Positions 1-12,915 of a DNA stretch of 64,000 nucleotides are shown in pieces (positions within the stretch are counted from its first letter, which is position 1; each line of letters opens with the position of its first letter). Under the pieces are notes generated by a model. That model made no database searches. It was given only the letters and a program-made list of their open reading frames with translations, and was not told the DNA's origin. This stretch comes from Spisula solida. Taxonomy: Eukaryota; Mollusca; Bivalvia; Venerida; Mactridae. The stretch lies in NCBI GenBank assembly GCA_947247005.1, contig OX365949.1, positions 22,139,130 to 22,203,129 on the forward strand, given 5' to 3'. Made by a program: the position numbers and the translations under genes.

Positions 1-2
1 CA

Positions 3-84
3 ATGTACATGTCTCTGTGGTCGTAACCTGAAATACGCATAAACATGTACATGTCTTTGTGATCGTAACATGAAATAAGCAGCC
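3..84. repeat. Two-copy direct repeat, 42-bp period
   Basis: Two imperfect copies starting at 3 and 45 share ATGTACATGTCT, then TGTG, TCGTAAC and TGAAATA at the same offsets. The array may continue left of the window. No function is visible. Confidence 0.75.
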
Positions 85-215
85 ACCTATCTGAAGTTAA
101 CAAAAGAACAAAATCCCAATCCAACACAGCTGTATCAAAAAGCCGACAGTTGTCATAGGCTACCACTGTTGGGTTATCTACTTGCTGCTTTAAAAAGATG
201 TCAAACGGTATTATT

Positions 216-421
216 GTCCAGTCAGGATAAAAATCCAGTGACGCAGCGGTCGAGTCCACTGTAACAGTGTAAAACCAATTATAAAGGCTTATACTGTACA
301 AACAACTATAATTTCAATGCTTAACTAATATACTAAACTCGCTCTACCTGTTTAGACAATGGTAGTGATTTTTTGCGTACACATAAACAGCAACGTCACT
401 GTCACAATATCCTAACTGGAC
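216..421. mobile_element. MITE family A, copy 1
   Basis: A 206-bp element with terminal inverted repeats: left end GTCCAGTCAGGATA, right end reading inward GTCCAGTTAGGATA, followed on both sides by a subterminal CAGTGACG. It is clearly homologous along its whole length to 23910-24114, so this is a dispersed family and not a chance palindrome. No coding capacity. The target duplication is unclear. Confidence 0.8.
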
Positions 422-679
422 TATACTTTACGAACAGGATCATGTTAACACACACGTTCACATGCACGATGTAAATGGCGCCAACATTATACTGATCAAA
501 TATTTACATTAAACGTAATGTTAAACATTTGGTTTAGTACCAAGGTCAAACGAATAAAACTGCATCAAAATGGAAATATAATTATAAAAACAACAGTAAA
601 AAATTGAAATATTATTATAAATAGCCAGGTAAATTAAAACAACAACAAAACAAGAGCGTTGTTGGCAGTAAGTGAATCT

Positions 680-795
680 CACGTGGGTTCAATAAGAATC
701 ACGTGCGCACACCTAGCTCGGGTTATCAAAAATGAGATAGAAAACACGTGTATATCACGTGCCCAAACACACAGACGCTGATCATTTTACTTCCG
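680..795. promoter_or_regulatory. Cluster of four CACGTG E-boxes with an ETS-like site
   Basis: CACGTG occurs at 680-685, 700-705, 745-750 and 756-761, three of them preceded by T (TCACGTG). ACTTCCG, an ETS-type core, follows at about 790. Such palindromic E-boxes are bound by USF, MITF/TFE or MYC-class bHLH-ZIP proteins. An ATG at 856 opens only a 20-codon frame (to a TAA directly before a GTGAGT), so the target gene is not identified. Enhancer or promoter function is inferred. Confidence 0.4.
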
Positions 796-2519
796 TCGTA
801 CGTGTTAATCATTCAACAACCGACAAACATTAAACGTTCTTATAATTTATTCAACATGGTCCAATTACGAGTAAAGTTTATCGATAACTGTCAGCCAATT
901 AATTTGTTTGTTAATTAAGTGAGTTTATTCGTATACATTTTGTATTCGTCTTTTTAAAATGTTTATGTATATTCTACATGAATGAAAACATTATTTACTA
1001 ATAAAAATCAAACATACGTATGTCTGTGTGTAATATTGTAGTATAGGTCAGGGAAATGTTCACAGGAAAATCATGATGGCGTAGATAGAAATGACTGAAC
1101 GAAGAGTATAGCAACTGTAATTTGTGTCCGTAGGTGATGAAAAGCACTGAACAAAATACAAAACACAGACAGCTGTAGATATAATAAGTAGTAAAACAAG
1201 AATACCTCTTATTATTAATGACTCATGTTAACTTTCAAACAATAAACATACGAGGTAAATATCCATGAAAACAAAGGGGAAAAGTTCTAACTTGTTTACC
1301 ACTATTTTAACAAAAATCAGAAAACAGATTTAGCTTCAGAAAACTACTTTGCCAGAAAACGGCTGATGAACGCTTAATGGTACTCAGTTTTTCCGACACG
1401 TTCGTCAAAATGCATTTATCACCATCGCTTCCAATTCTGGTTTTAGCTTCAATGAAAATAGATAAAATTTCTTCCACAGTTCCATACGCCTAGGTAGGAA
1501 AATGATGTAAAATCAATACCCGAAACCTTTGGGTCAGACGGGTAAAAATGTTTTAAAGATGTGGTATAACAACTACCAGAGAACACATTCGGCGTACATC
1601 TGTTTCGTTCATTACGTAGTCATTACGTTAGAAGTTTTCAAGTGATGAGAAATAACTGATCTGACATCAATTTGATCATAAAAATATACAATCCGAAAAT
1701 TTCACAACATCCAATTTCTTCTCTTAGAACTGAACTGCCGGGCATCAAAAGTGGAGTTAGGCTTGGCAGTCAGACAAATCAACAAGCGCGATCAACATCT
1801 AGAGCACTTCCGCATACGTTATGACATGCAGATGCGAGTACCACCTACTGATTCCAAGCGAAAAAGCAGTCCGACCGCGCGTGAAATGTTGTTAAGCTGT
1901 TTTAATGGGTTCTAATTGACGTTGGATCTTGTCGGCTTAGTAGATAACATATGCATTCACGTGCATGATTAGCTAACTTCTTAATCAATTAATAAAACAA
2001 GATCTGGTATTTCTGTACCAAAACATTGACGAACCATATGCTCCTGGTATATAAATCAGACATAGTACGTAACAACAACTTCTCTAAAATTATTTAAGAC
2101 CACGTCAGACTAATCAGGAAAGGTCAGTAACATTTATTATAGTTAAATAAACAACAAATGTAAGAATTAATGATGATTGAGAATGATATAGTATTATAAG
2201 CTGATTACTCAATGTCGTCGAATTTATTTACATCTCGACTCATTTTTTCATTAGTTTTATATAGAGTTAAACCCTTTACAAGCATACCTAAAAAATTTTA
2301 AGCATGATAATAATTATGACAATGTCGAGTCTTCGACAAACCTCGGATGGAAAGCGCTGATGTATTTATTCTAACATGATATTCAGAAAAAAAATGATTC
2401 GAACTAAGAAACTATGACCGTATATTAATTTACATCCTCATAGGGACATTGGGACGATCTCTTTGATAGTTAACATATTTTTCAAATGTGCAATGCTATT
2501 TTCTCATCACCTTTCACGT
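796..2519. other. Intergenic or intronic DNA, no gene seen
   Basis: AT-rich sequence without long open frames or recognisable protein similarity. Nothing repeated beyond short AT runs was noticed. It could be an intron or promoter-proximal DNA of a gene outside the window. Confidence 0.5.
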
Positions 2520-2593
2520 TTATTTATGTATGTATGATGATGAGCTGTACAGCTCAAGTCTGAAAATAAAATGTTCTGTTCTGTTCTGTTCTG
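2520..2593 (+). repeat. Retroposon-like 3' tail with (TTCTG)n
   Basis: A segment with the palindrome GAGCTGTACAGCTC is followed by GAAAATAAAATG and four to five TTCTG units. Short tandem tails after an AATAAA-like motif are typical of CR1/L2-type non-LTR elements and their SINEs. No reverse-transcriptase sequence is visible upstream, so only the tail is claimed. Confidence 0.45.
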
Positions 2594-5500
2594 CTATATA
2601 ATAGGTATGATAAAAAGATACGCCACCATTGAACTCAGTAAATTAGTGTTATGTGGTAGGAAATACAATTAGCTAATGTATCAAACAATGACATAATAGT
2701 TAGATACACCAGGCTAAATAGATTAAGAAAACCTCACAACCTTCTGGTCAAAGCAACCTGAACGGTTAATCTTTATCTACAATTGGCTATAACTTATACT
2801 GAATACTGGAAACCCACATATTCCAAGCTACGATAATCATTAAATGCTGCTAATCATGGTAAGAAACTATAAGCTAAAGATAATATGAACAGACTAACGA
2901 TTGAATGCAATAGTAAGTTGCCTGTCAGTGAAGGCGCAACAGTTGCTACCCTAGAAATAAAATTTGAAACACTTAAGGATACAAACAAGGCGTAAGGTTT
3001 GTTCCTGGGCAACGAACACGACGGTGAAGCGACAAGAATTTATGGTGATAAAACTTTATTACAAATGAAAATCGATGGACGTCGCAAAGCTTTTAAAGTA
3101 CATGCAAATTCGCTACTTGTTAGTACAAACATTCTGCTTTTGTGAGAGTCTATCGCTAGTGACAATCCTGTGGGTACAAGGGACGGGTAACAAAATATAT
3201 ACGGAGGGGAAATTTCAATGATTCAATACAAAGACACTTTAAGAAAAACATTCATTGTCCGCCATGTTGACCTATATTGCATTCACTACAGGCAATTCTG
3301 TATTACGATACGCGGAGGTCGCTGAGACATTTTTTGAATTAAAGGTGATTTGATCTATCTAAAAATCAATTCATAAGACTGTTTTGGCTCACAAACAAAC
3401 TTAAATTGCTTAAACATACTACAAGATAAATAGAGGAGACGGGGCTCACCGAAGCGTTATCTTTTCGCTTGCGATCATCAATCTTGTTCGTATTTAAAAC
3501 TTTTTTATGAATCGCGGCTTTTTATAAAGCCATTTAATACAAAAACTGAATCGACATTAATTTCTTGAGTTATTAATCTGATAAGACACGATCCGTAATA
3601 TAGGGAGCGGTATATGCGTTTTATGTATCTGAAGTGGTTATTTAGAAATTAGCCAATAAAGCTATTGAACTCAAAGGCATAAGACGTATCATTTGCCGTA
3701 CCTATATATTAAAATTGTTAACATAAGCATAACAATTTTAAAAGTCAAAGCTGAATGGAGTAAATTGGGTCTCTGAGAACATTGATATTTAAAATTGAAA
3801 TTAAATAAGAACTTGAGGACCATCCGTTTTATCATATTCAATTAAATATCCACTAAATAAGTCTAGTGCGCATCCTATATTTAATACGTGCTTTCCTCAC
3901 ATGTCAAATGTAAGTCTTTGATGATATTTAATAAGTTTAGTTACGGGCAAATATGCTTTGTATTAAATATCTATATGTCTGTATCAAAATTGGTCTCAAA
4001 GCTTCGTGGCGATGCCGATACCACTTGGAATGAGGTACCGAGATCAGTTGTAGAACGAAACTTTAGTTGCACAATAGTGGTGTTCGATATATAATTTTAT
4101 AGTATATTATGTCGATCAACTTCTCTCAAAGTACAAAAATGTTCTGTATCATATTATATCTACGCAAACAGCACCTCAGGATTTTTATACTCTTTTGGGA
4201 AAAGGACCCGTCGTGAATTGGGATTTTTTTCAATGACATGAAGCTTTAATGATTTAATCAAGGTCATCATTATTGTATACGAACCAATGTTTTGGTGTAA
4301 AAGTGAGTTAATACTCTTAAAAAGTTGAAACACAGTTAAAAGACTGTTGATTGAGCCTCAAATATGTCCATGTCAAAAATTGTAACACGAATATTCATAC
4401 TGTTGGGACAAATGGATTATAATTTCCATTGGGAAATGAGTCCTTTTGCTTTGAGAATGAGTTTTCAAGACCTACAGCATCATGATGTAGGAAAATCATT
4501 GCGCATAGACACTTGTGTGTTGAAAACGTATTTCATTATGTTTACTTAACAACAAACTTCAAACCAGATCCCTTAAGATGCCTATTTTACTATAGTGCTC
4601 ACAATGGGTATATTTTACATTATTTTACATATCGCCTGCCAACCATTAAATTTTACGAGCCAAAAAGTGAACATTATATTTCTATAAGGTATATGTATCG
4701 GGCAATAAATAAACTTGTTTAACGGTGTAACATGTCCAATCTCACGGTCCAAAATCTTTTGTCCGTGTGAGGTTATGACCGGTGTCCTCAGTTAAATGCT
4801 AATTATCAAGTTAGAGTCAGTTCTCCGGGGGGTTCAACGTTGGTCTTCTTGAGTCGAAATGGTAATTTAGATCTTATATTGGAGTTAAACTATCTTCTAC
4901 CCATTGTCATTGTGTATTCACCAAAAACCAGATTACTAAACAGTGAAAGACATTTAAAAGTTAAGAGTTCCGTTCTATATAAATTATGCCAATTAAATGT
5001 AGAAGGCTTTGTCAGTTTTCGTCAATGAAGTTGTGAAGAGAAACGTAAACAAAATGTCGGTTTTAGCCTGAACAAGGACAACATATAAATGCTTTGCACA
5101 AGACCGCCAATTACGGCATACTGTTAGCTGTGTTCGTCCTTACAATCAAGTACATTTTGTTCATTCGATACGACTTTAATAACGAAAGACGAGTAACTGT
5201 TGTATGCACATGTATAACAATGTTATGGAAATGAGAAGTCTATAATATAGAAGAATGCCTCGAAAACAGGCTTCTCGCTGCCTAACACTGACCTTGCCCT
5301 GCCCCGACACTGTCCTGACTCTGACCTTGAATGCACAAAACTGACCTTTGAGCATATACCAGTATACTGATTACTCATTACATGTGTTACGCAGTCCCTG
5401 ATGTTGGAACCAACGCAACGCTCATGTTCGTATCGTGGATTTAATGTTATTCAAATAGTTACACAGTTCATAAACATAATACTTCGCAGGTTCACAGCAT

Positions 5501-5682
5501 AAGTCAACTTTTAATACTCTAAACATAATGCACAGGCTTATAGCCCAAGCTACTCGCTTGTTGACGGCCCACACCTAACAGTGTCGCTATCTGACTACTC
5601 TAAATCTAAAACTCAACAGACTGCATCCCCAGTAACATGGTCTATGTTATATTTGACCAGCCCAGACAGATATAAAGAATGT
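2594..5682. other. No gene or element recognised
   Basis: Only short, isolated open frames occur (for example 3888-4094 and 4364-4549). They have no family resemblance and no splice context that links them. Confidence 0.5.
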
Positions 5683-5829
5683 GCCGAGCATGCCGAGCAT
5701 AGCCTTTATTTGCCAGTCAGCTTTCTGCTGAAATAGTGCAGGGATATATATGTGTGCCTCCACCCGAATTTAAACCCGGGTCGCCAGATTAGACGACAAG
5801 CGCGCTAACCATTGAGCTACGGAGGCCAC
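5683..5829 (-). mobile_element. tRNA-derived SINE, family 1
   Basis: Read on the minus strand, the element starts with a tRNA-like head GCCTCCGTAGCTCAATGG, continues through an A-box and a B-box-like GGTTTAAATTC, and closes the acceptor stem with GGAGGC. A body follows containing the reverse complement of tgccagtcagctttctgctg and an AATAAAGGC tail. A second copy lies at 41137-41268. The head is too diverged in the T-arm for a working tRNA gene. Confidence 0.75.
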
Positions 5830-6086
5830 ACTACACTAATACACTTCCTCAATACACTGACAAGCTGTCTGGTGTTAGTTTAGATTCACCTTTAACTGTC
5901 CCAGTTATAAGTGTAACCTATATTCATGCACAATCATTGAAATTAATATTATATAATTAGCTATCCATCAATTATTACGTTACACATGTACACTTATTAT
6001 TTTTAGTAAATGACATTGGAATATCATATAGTTTGTAAGATAACCGGTAGCTAGAAAACAGTTCCGTGTGAACCAGTCCGCCAGTT

Positions 6087-6114
6087 GGACGGACGGACGG
6101 ACGGACGGACGGAC
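6087..6114. repeat. (GGAC)7 microsatellite
   Basis: Seven uninterrupted GGAC units. GACGGACG runs also occur near 26530 and 30020 just before terminal hairpins of dispersed repeats, so this array may be part of a decayed copy of such a repeat. Confidence 0.9.
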
Positions 6115-6477
6115 GTTCTTACTGAATTGACGTTTTCTTATTTTCTTTTGTTTGATCGCTGTGTATCGAAAGCAACGTTTCATCCCACAAGTAAAGGAAT
6201 AATTGCAATCTACAAGAAACATATTGTAACGCGTCCCACAACCACGTTTGAGGATGTACGGACAGACGATGACCGTCTACGTAAAAGCGATGACTATAAT
6301 TTTATTACATGTATATTGGCATGCGTGGGACATAAAGCATCGTGCAAATGTCACCGAATTTAAACAATAACTTGATTATATAAAACCAACAATCGTTAAT
6401 GTTCACATAATGTTGTTAAATGGGCATTCGTCTCAATGTTTTATAATTTAACGACGAGTCAGTTTACGCTATCAACT

Positions 6478-6688
6478 ACTGTAAAATCATTAATTTTCGC
6501 GGGTATTAAATTTCGCGGATTTCGATAAAAAGATAATTTGGTGGTTTCTTAAATTCGTGGATTTAATCGCGGAAAATCTCTTGTTGCGTATTTTTGAGGT
6601 CAATTATTCAAGGGGTTTAATTTCGCCATTTAATTCAATCTCGAAATTAACTAATATTATTCACCGCGAATAATAATAAGTTTACAGT
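6478..6688. mobile_element. MITE with ACTGTAAA termini
   Basis: A 211-bp non-coding element bounded by ACTGTAAAATC on the left and its inverted form (TTTACAGT) on the right, with CG-rich internal stretches such as TTTCGCGG in both halves. Elements with the same type of ends occur at 29243-29451 and 30478-30557. Confidence 0.7.
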
Positions 6689-6885
6689 TCTAAATTTGCT
6701 ATCAAACCGATGATGTATTTATATACATTAATGTGTATAACTATAATATACGCGTAAATATGGTTTATTATTTCATTTATATCTTAATTTAAAGGAGACG
6801 ATGTATCATTGTCACGATGAAATATCATTATGGCAACACATTAGAGTCACACACGTGAATATATGTATTCAACTATATCACTGAA

Positions 6886-7410
6886 TTATCCCAGTTCTAA
6901 GAAAAGTTCTTGTGATGGTGCTGCATAGTCTTGATTAAGAATTACTCTAGCAGCTCTTTTTTGAAACTTGTGTAATTTGTCTGCAAGGTCATCACTATTG
7001 CCCCATATAGAACAACAGTAGTCAAGATGTGGTAGTATGTAAGCATTAAAGAATAGTTTTTTAGACGGAATTGACAGAAATTGCTTTATTCTTAATAACA
7101 GATAGGTGTTGCATTTCTTTAATACTGTGTTGACTTGTTGTTTCCAGTTTAGATTTTGGTCAATGTGCACACCCAATATTTTTCAACAGAGCTGTTTTCT
7201 AATGCTTGGCCCTGTAAATAAAGAGGGCCAGTGGGGGTTCGGACCTGATTTGAGGCAGAGATGTTCATAACCTTTGTTTTTTGTACCCTTGGTAACATTG
7301 AATTTTGGGTACACCATTTCTCAATATTTGTTAGCTCCTCTTGTAATTTTTCATGAACAATTAGGGTAGAATGTGAACTTGTGCAAACTAAAATATAAGA
7401 CGTGATCTAG
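6886..7410 (-). pseudogene. Non-LTR retrotransposon reverse transcriptase fragment (C-terminal)
   Basis: Minus-strand reading gives the post-catalytic part of a non-LTR reverse transcriptase. The segment at 7180-7400 reads EELTNIEKWCTQNSM and a KTKVMNIS-like stretch. After a frameshift near 7180 comes GVHIDQNLNWKQQV, then LPHLDYCCSIWGN and QKRAARVI, the usual order of the thumb and connection region in Jockey/CR1-type elements. The catalytic FADD part and everything 5' are missing, so this is a 5'-truncated, frameshifted remnant. It cannot be assigned to a clade with confidence. Confidence 0.85.
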
Positions 7411-10400
7411 CAACAACCCCATTTTCTGTAAGTACAAAATTTAAAAAAAAGTCATATACATATGTATATAAACGAGAAAAACTTATCACCAAGTCACAGA
7501 CTTTCAGTATACATCCTTAAACTGTTCGGACAACAGAATTGCAGTTCATAGCATGACCAATTATATATGGTGGTATTTTAATAGGACTAACAAGTATTCA
7601 ATGTAATTTCAAATGCGTAAATTTTCTAATTTGAGCAAACTGTTCCATTCAAAATCAAGTATACTTGAAGTCTAAATAATATATTTCCTTCTTGATGACA
7701 TGAAACCATAACCAAAACATTAAACATATCCTCCATTGACACAAAAATCATTTATATTCGTCTTCAATATATCATGTACATTTAAATTTATAGGGAATGA
7801 TCGTCAATCCCAAAACCAACAATATTAGTATACCCGTGACGCAAACGTACATAAACATTAGACAACAATGCCGTGCCTTCATATTCAAACACTCTTCACT
7901 CGGTCAATTGCCCATAATGTTAGCAAATAATGACAATAAAAAGTGATTTCAAAAGTACGATCTTTTATACAACTACACAGGTGACCTCGTGAACGAATAG
8001 TTTAGAAACACCAAACTATGGGATTGTGAATAATCACATCTTCGAGTCTACGAAAACAACACTACCATTGTGCTGTGTGTTTACATAATAAATTTATTTA
8101 TTTTTATTCCATCCTTGTTTTATCACCCATGAAGGACTGTATTTTGTTATCATCAAATAAAGTTCAGATATGTTGTATATGAATATTACCGGTGACTGTT
8201 TCTCCAACAAAATAAACATTCCTAACCTGACCAGAAAGCTCTCTGAGTAAGAACAATCTCGAGTCCGCTTTGAAATCTAGCCAAACATGAAATTAAGGCA
8301 ACAAAGGCGACACATTGTGTGTTGGTATTCGTGTAAATAATTTGTCATTTAAAGCGGAAAATTAGTTACGGGATGATTTTGTCAAAATGTCGGTGAAATG
8401 ACTAATGGCCTCGGTGATAAATGGTTTTAATGAAGGTTTTAACCTTGTGGTGTGAAGGTGTTACGATACACAAGTAAACTGCAAGGTATGCGCAGCTTCA
8501 CAAAGTGTACCCAGTTGCTAATAAGCCTTATTTGTACATAAGAATTATTTAAATCGTATAAACCTGAGGGGATGTTTACGAATACATGTGTAACACACAA
8601 GAAACACAGCCAATTAACATTCTTCAATCTTCACCTTCGAGAAACTTTCACCACTCACGTTCATACAGAGCATTCATGGAGAAAATATGTTTGAAGCAAA
8701 TGATACTGACGTAGTGCATTAACCGGGGTATCCGACAGAAAAATGGTCATTAAATGGACGAACACGACGGACGGGCGTGAACATTATACATGTATGTCTC
8801 AAAAGCATTAAAGTTATGGTCATTAATCTTCACAAGGATGCTTAAATCATTGTGCACACGTGGTTTGTGTGGAAATACACGTACATGCGTTTAGCGTTGA
8901 CATCTGGTTTTTGTGGCATGTTTTCAAACGCTATAAAAATGAGGAAGTAAGTAAAAAAAATGCCAAAATAAAATATTTCGAAATAGTAAAATGATTCAAT
9001 TAAATAAATAAAACTGACATTATACGACGGTTTATTCAAGTTCAAATACCATCGGTCGTGTGCACACGCACATAAAGCACCACGTGCAATAATTAAAGTA
9101 TAATCTAGTACGATCAAATATAACAATTATTATCAAAGACTATAACGACAGTTGTTTCGTAAGAATGTTAAGTACACGATAACACTTACAGGTTGAGTAT
9201 AAAATATAAAATTCATAAACACGCCATTGATAAAATAAAGGATTTTCGTTTGAGATGTTCAAACAAACCCTTGAAACGATATAAGTTTAGCTACTAGTAT
9301 GCAGTACCTATTAGACAACGCTTTTTATTGTGATCTGAAGCAGGTTCCATTTTAAGTTCAGTAATTGCTCCGTTAATCATATAATACAGAACGTAATAAA
9401 ACATTTTAAAGATCAGAAACGCAGAATATTTGAAAACTTGAACAGTAAGTACTAGTGTTCTAAATGTTACGCAGTAAACCAGGTATATAGAGCCGGTATA
9501 CCCACAGGAGAGTGTTTTATTACTTGCATATTTCTGCCAATTTCTCTGCCGGGTGATAAATATCTATCAATTCTTTGTTTCAAGCCAAAAAACTGGCATA
9601 CAACCTGTATTTCATTCTCGCACCAAATGCTTTAAAAACACCAACTGTCAGGTCACGTGGAACATGGACACGTGCATGTTTGTGTTTTGAAGTTTGAAGA
9701 CCACCATAAAGTGACACCAGATAAACAACTGAGTTTTCTAAATACATTATTTGTATGATTGACCGTGATTCGGTACTCATCGGCGAAAACATTTTTATTT
9801 CGTTGAAATCGGTCTAATTTGAGGGATTGCTTTATTAAGAGCCAGAAGTCGACGCGGACAAGCCTACTTTTGAGTGTTAAGGTTATACACTTGCAAACTT
9901 GAAATAGAACGAACAATGTCATGCATGGTCCGTTGGTACATATTTGACTACATTTTGGTGTGTCTTCACTTAAACACCTTGTTAGTATCATCTGGGTCGC
10001 AATGCCTTTCATTGACTGTTAATACATTACTCATGTACATTGTTTCATAATTTTTGAAGTCAAAGTCACTTTTGATTATGACTCATAATTTATATTGTAA
10101 GGAATTGCTCAATGTTAACTATAAACAATAAACCTGTCAATTATAGTTTTCAAGTTTAATTACCTTAATACATACATCATGACCGACTGAATCATACAGC
10201 CGTAGCTCAGTAAATATAGTTGAGAATCAGATATATACCCAACTAAATCGTTTCATGGAGCAATAAATATTTGCATATCGTTTTAAGCTATCAAATTATC
10301 TCGTCCCTGCTCCAGTCACTTAGTCAGTGATCAAATTAATATCAAGAGCAACAAGATATGTGTTGGTGAATTATAAACCTATTAGAGCAAAACAGTTCAT

Positions 10401-11302
10401 TTTTTAAATCAACAGATATGTAAGCTATAGCTTCAGCATCGACATAAAAGAAAACCAACATTGACAAAATTTAGATCGACTTGTATCACATTCATAATCC
10501 TGAATATTTTATTAAGCAAGTGTATATTCAGTAGGCTACATTGGTGTTGAAGTCAGTACATATCCGTACCGGACAACACATTGTCGTCAGATTTATTTAT
10601 TTATTGAAGTCAAGGTTCCCACCTCCTCGCAGTAGTTACGTCCCCTCTGCATTCAGATCTTCTTTCATGCAGAGGGCAAACCAGTCCGAGGAGGATTACT
10701 ACCGATTATGTAGGTAGGTTCATGCAAAGGTAACAATCTGTACTTGTTGTTTTTGCGCCTTCGTGCTCTGCTTTTATGATAAGTGCAGCCTTTCATATCC
10801 GATTTGTTATCATATTTATATATTTTCGTGATCTTCTGTGTGTGTGGTTTTTTTTTTGAAAACTTAAAATATGTTAACATTGAGCTTCGGCATAGAACGA
10901 ATCATTATCATCGTTTGTAACATCAACGTGCACCAGCGTGTTCGTCATCCGAACCATTGTTTCTTTTTGTGATAGTCCCTTTGTGCCTTTTGTGCTCCGC
11001 TGTATCTTTTAATTCATGTTTAGCCTTTCGCGCTGTTCAGTTTCTTTTGGGACCATTGTGTGACTTTTCTTTCGAGTGATGCCTTAGCAACCTTACCAGT
11101 TCGAATTTTTTTATACCGGGTATTATCTTGTATGGGAACTTGACTAAACACTGATGAATGGGATGTGCTTGTAGGGTTAACGCATGCTTTTTCGTGCTAT
11201 AACATCGGCAGAGTCCCGAGGGACGGTTGGTGCCCAAGCCCGTAAACGCTATTATAGCATACAAAACATCAATTTATGCGTTTGTATTTCGAAATAATTA
11301 CA
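7411..11302. other. No gene recognised
   Basis: AT-rich DNA with short open frames only. None shows splice-linked partners or a family resemblance. It may be upstream DNA of the beta-lactamase-like gene. Confidence 0.5.
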
Positions 11303-11425
11303 TTTTGGCGGGAGATTTTGTGGCGACGTCGCGTAAACAAACGTAACGTCGCGAAAACAAACGTTACGTCATTACAGTTTTTGTTATGAGCGTCGACTTC
11401 CGGGATCGGCAAATACCAAGAAAAC
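11303..11425 (+). promoter_or_regulatory. Candidate CpG-rich promoter (E2F-, CRE- and ETS-like sites)
   Basis: Within 100 bp lie TTTTGGCGGGAG (E2F-like, 11303-11314), TTACGTCA (CRE/ATF-like, 11364-11371) and ACTTCCGG (ETS/GABP-like, 11396-11403), in a locally CpG-rich stretch within AT-rich DNA. A near-duplicate of about 24 bp (CGTCGCG plus AAACAAACGT) is included. An ATG follows at 11426. This is the best promoter-like region upstream of the beta-lactamase-like exon, but the link is inferred. Confidence 0.4.
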
Positions 11426-11438
11426 ATGGATAATGCGG
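11426..11438 (+). CDS. Possible first coding exon of the beta-lactamase-like gene
   Basis: ATG GAT AAT GCG G, followed by GT. The split codon would complete with AA of the exon at 12916 (G|AA), giving MDNAE before AAHVTYGD. The phase fits exactly and the exon sits just after a promoter-like cluster. The donor (GTTTAT) is weak, however, and no transcript data are available. A signal-peptide exon elsewhere is an alternative. Confidence 0.25.
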
Positions 11439-12915
11439 GTTTATTTAAATTTATTATTGAAATATTATAGAAAATTAATTAGCAGTTACAAATAAAATGG
11501 GAATTTGCAGTTCATACGACGTTGTAAAATCGTTTATTTTCGTCCGTGAGGCCCTGAAATGAGCATACGTAAAACTGGACGTTAACAGCGCGTTCTCGCG
11601 TGAATCTTTATGTTTACGCATGGTTTTCGTCCCGTTAACGTATGGGCAAAATCACCGTTTTTATGCTATAATGTAATAAAATAAAACAGTAAAATACCGT
11701 TCATCGTAACTACGAGAGAGTCATTCAAAAAGACGTACACACGATCTATCATTAGAATTTAATGGTAGAAGTATTTTGCTTCAACTACATATTTACAACA
11801 AATCACAACAACATGCTGTATAAATATACATGTATTAAATTCATATATTCACTTTTATATGCGTTAGATGAACCATCAGGTTCACCGAAATTTGATAAGC
11901 CAAGATGGAGTAGAGTTTATGGGGATTTTAATATAATCACCTCAGTACACTAACTATATAAATGTGTTTTGTGATTAACTCGAGCGAAAATCTGTACTCT
12001 CAACAATTCACCTCCAACTACCTTTGAAGATGCATTAGTAAGCCTATTCAAGCAACTAGGTAAAAAGATATATGTTTAAACGCTTCGGCAACTGGGATTA
12101 AAAAAGGATGAAACTATATACGAACGCTGAAGTCGCTACTTGAATTTTGATACCAACTACCATTTGTATAGTCCCTGTACACCATATAGAGTAATTGTGA
12201 AATTGTGTGAATATACTAGTAATTTGACGGTGATGGATGTTGTGTGTGAATTCAGGTCTAACAAGGAGGTATATGGTTCACACAGAGCCTGTATATAATA
12301 CATGTAAATTTGGTATACGAAATAAACACACACCAGTCCTACCACCTGGGGGAAATGTTGTAGATACGCATGTTTCAAAGTTTAAAAACTTGGAAGATAC
12401 GCATGCAGTGATTTAATTACCACCAAACTCTTGAAAGTGTTCAATTATCTAAAACATCCTCTTTTTACATAACCTAACCGATAACAGTATCAAACAGCAT
12501 CTACTTGTAGTAATAATGTAGTTTATATGAATGAAACCTAAATGCATTTATACATGCATATGTACATAATATAGTTCAAAACATCGACTGAGATTTTACA
12601 CACTAGCCAGTATACTTTTGTACATGGTCTCATGTACATGTACCTACCGCCAAATATAGATGTGCTTGCATACGAGGTCGTTTCGCCTCTCCTGTCTCTC
12701 ATACAATAAAATAATATGAGTATGTTATGATACATGTACAAGCATAAAACAACTGAACAATCCATCAAGACACGCATGTTAGACAACGCCCGACAATCTA
12801 GCACATGATACCATAAAGGCATAAACCAAACATCCTCACAATCCAACAAAATGCATTTTTCAAGATGAAGTTTAACACTCTAAATTGACTCAGTTTTCCC
12901 TTTGTCTATTTTCAG

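Noticed and set aside
9653..10012. 119-codon open frame on minus as a gene
   Set aside because: No similarity or domain pattern; composition like the surrounding non-coding DNA; no splice partners.
12885..12915. ATG at 12885 as start of the beta-lactamase-like protein
   Set aside because: The segment up to 12915 is a typical intron 3' end (pyrimidine-rich, ending cag). The ATG codes for MTQFSLCLFS, which looks like intron read-through and not a signal peptide.
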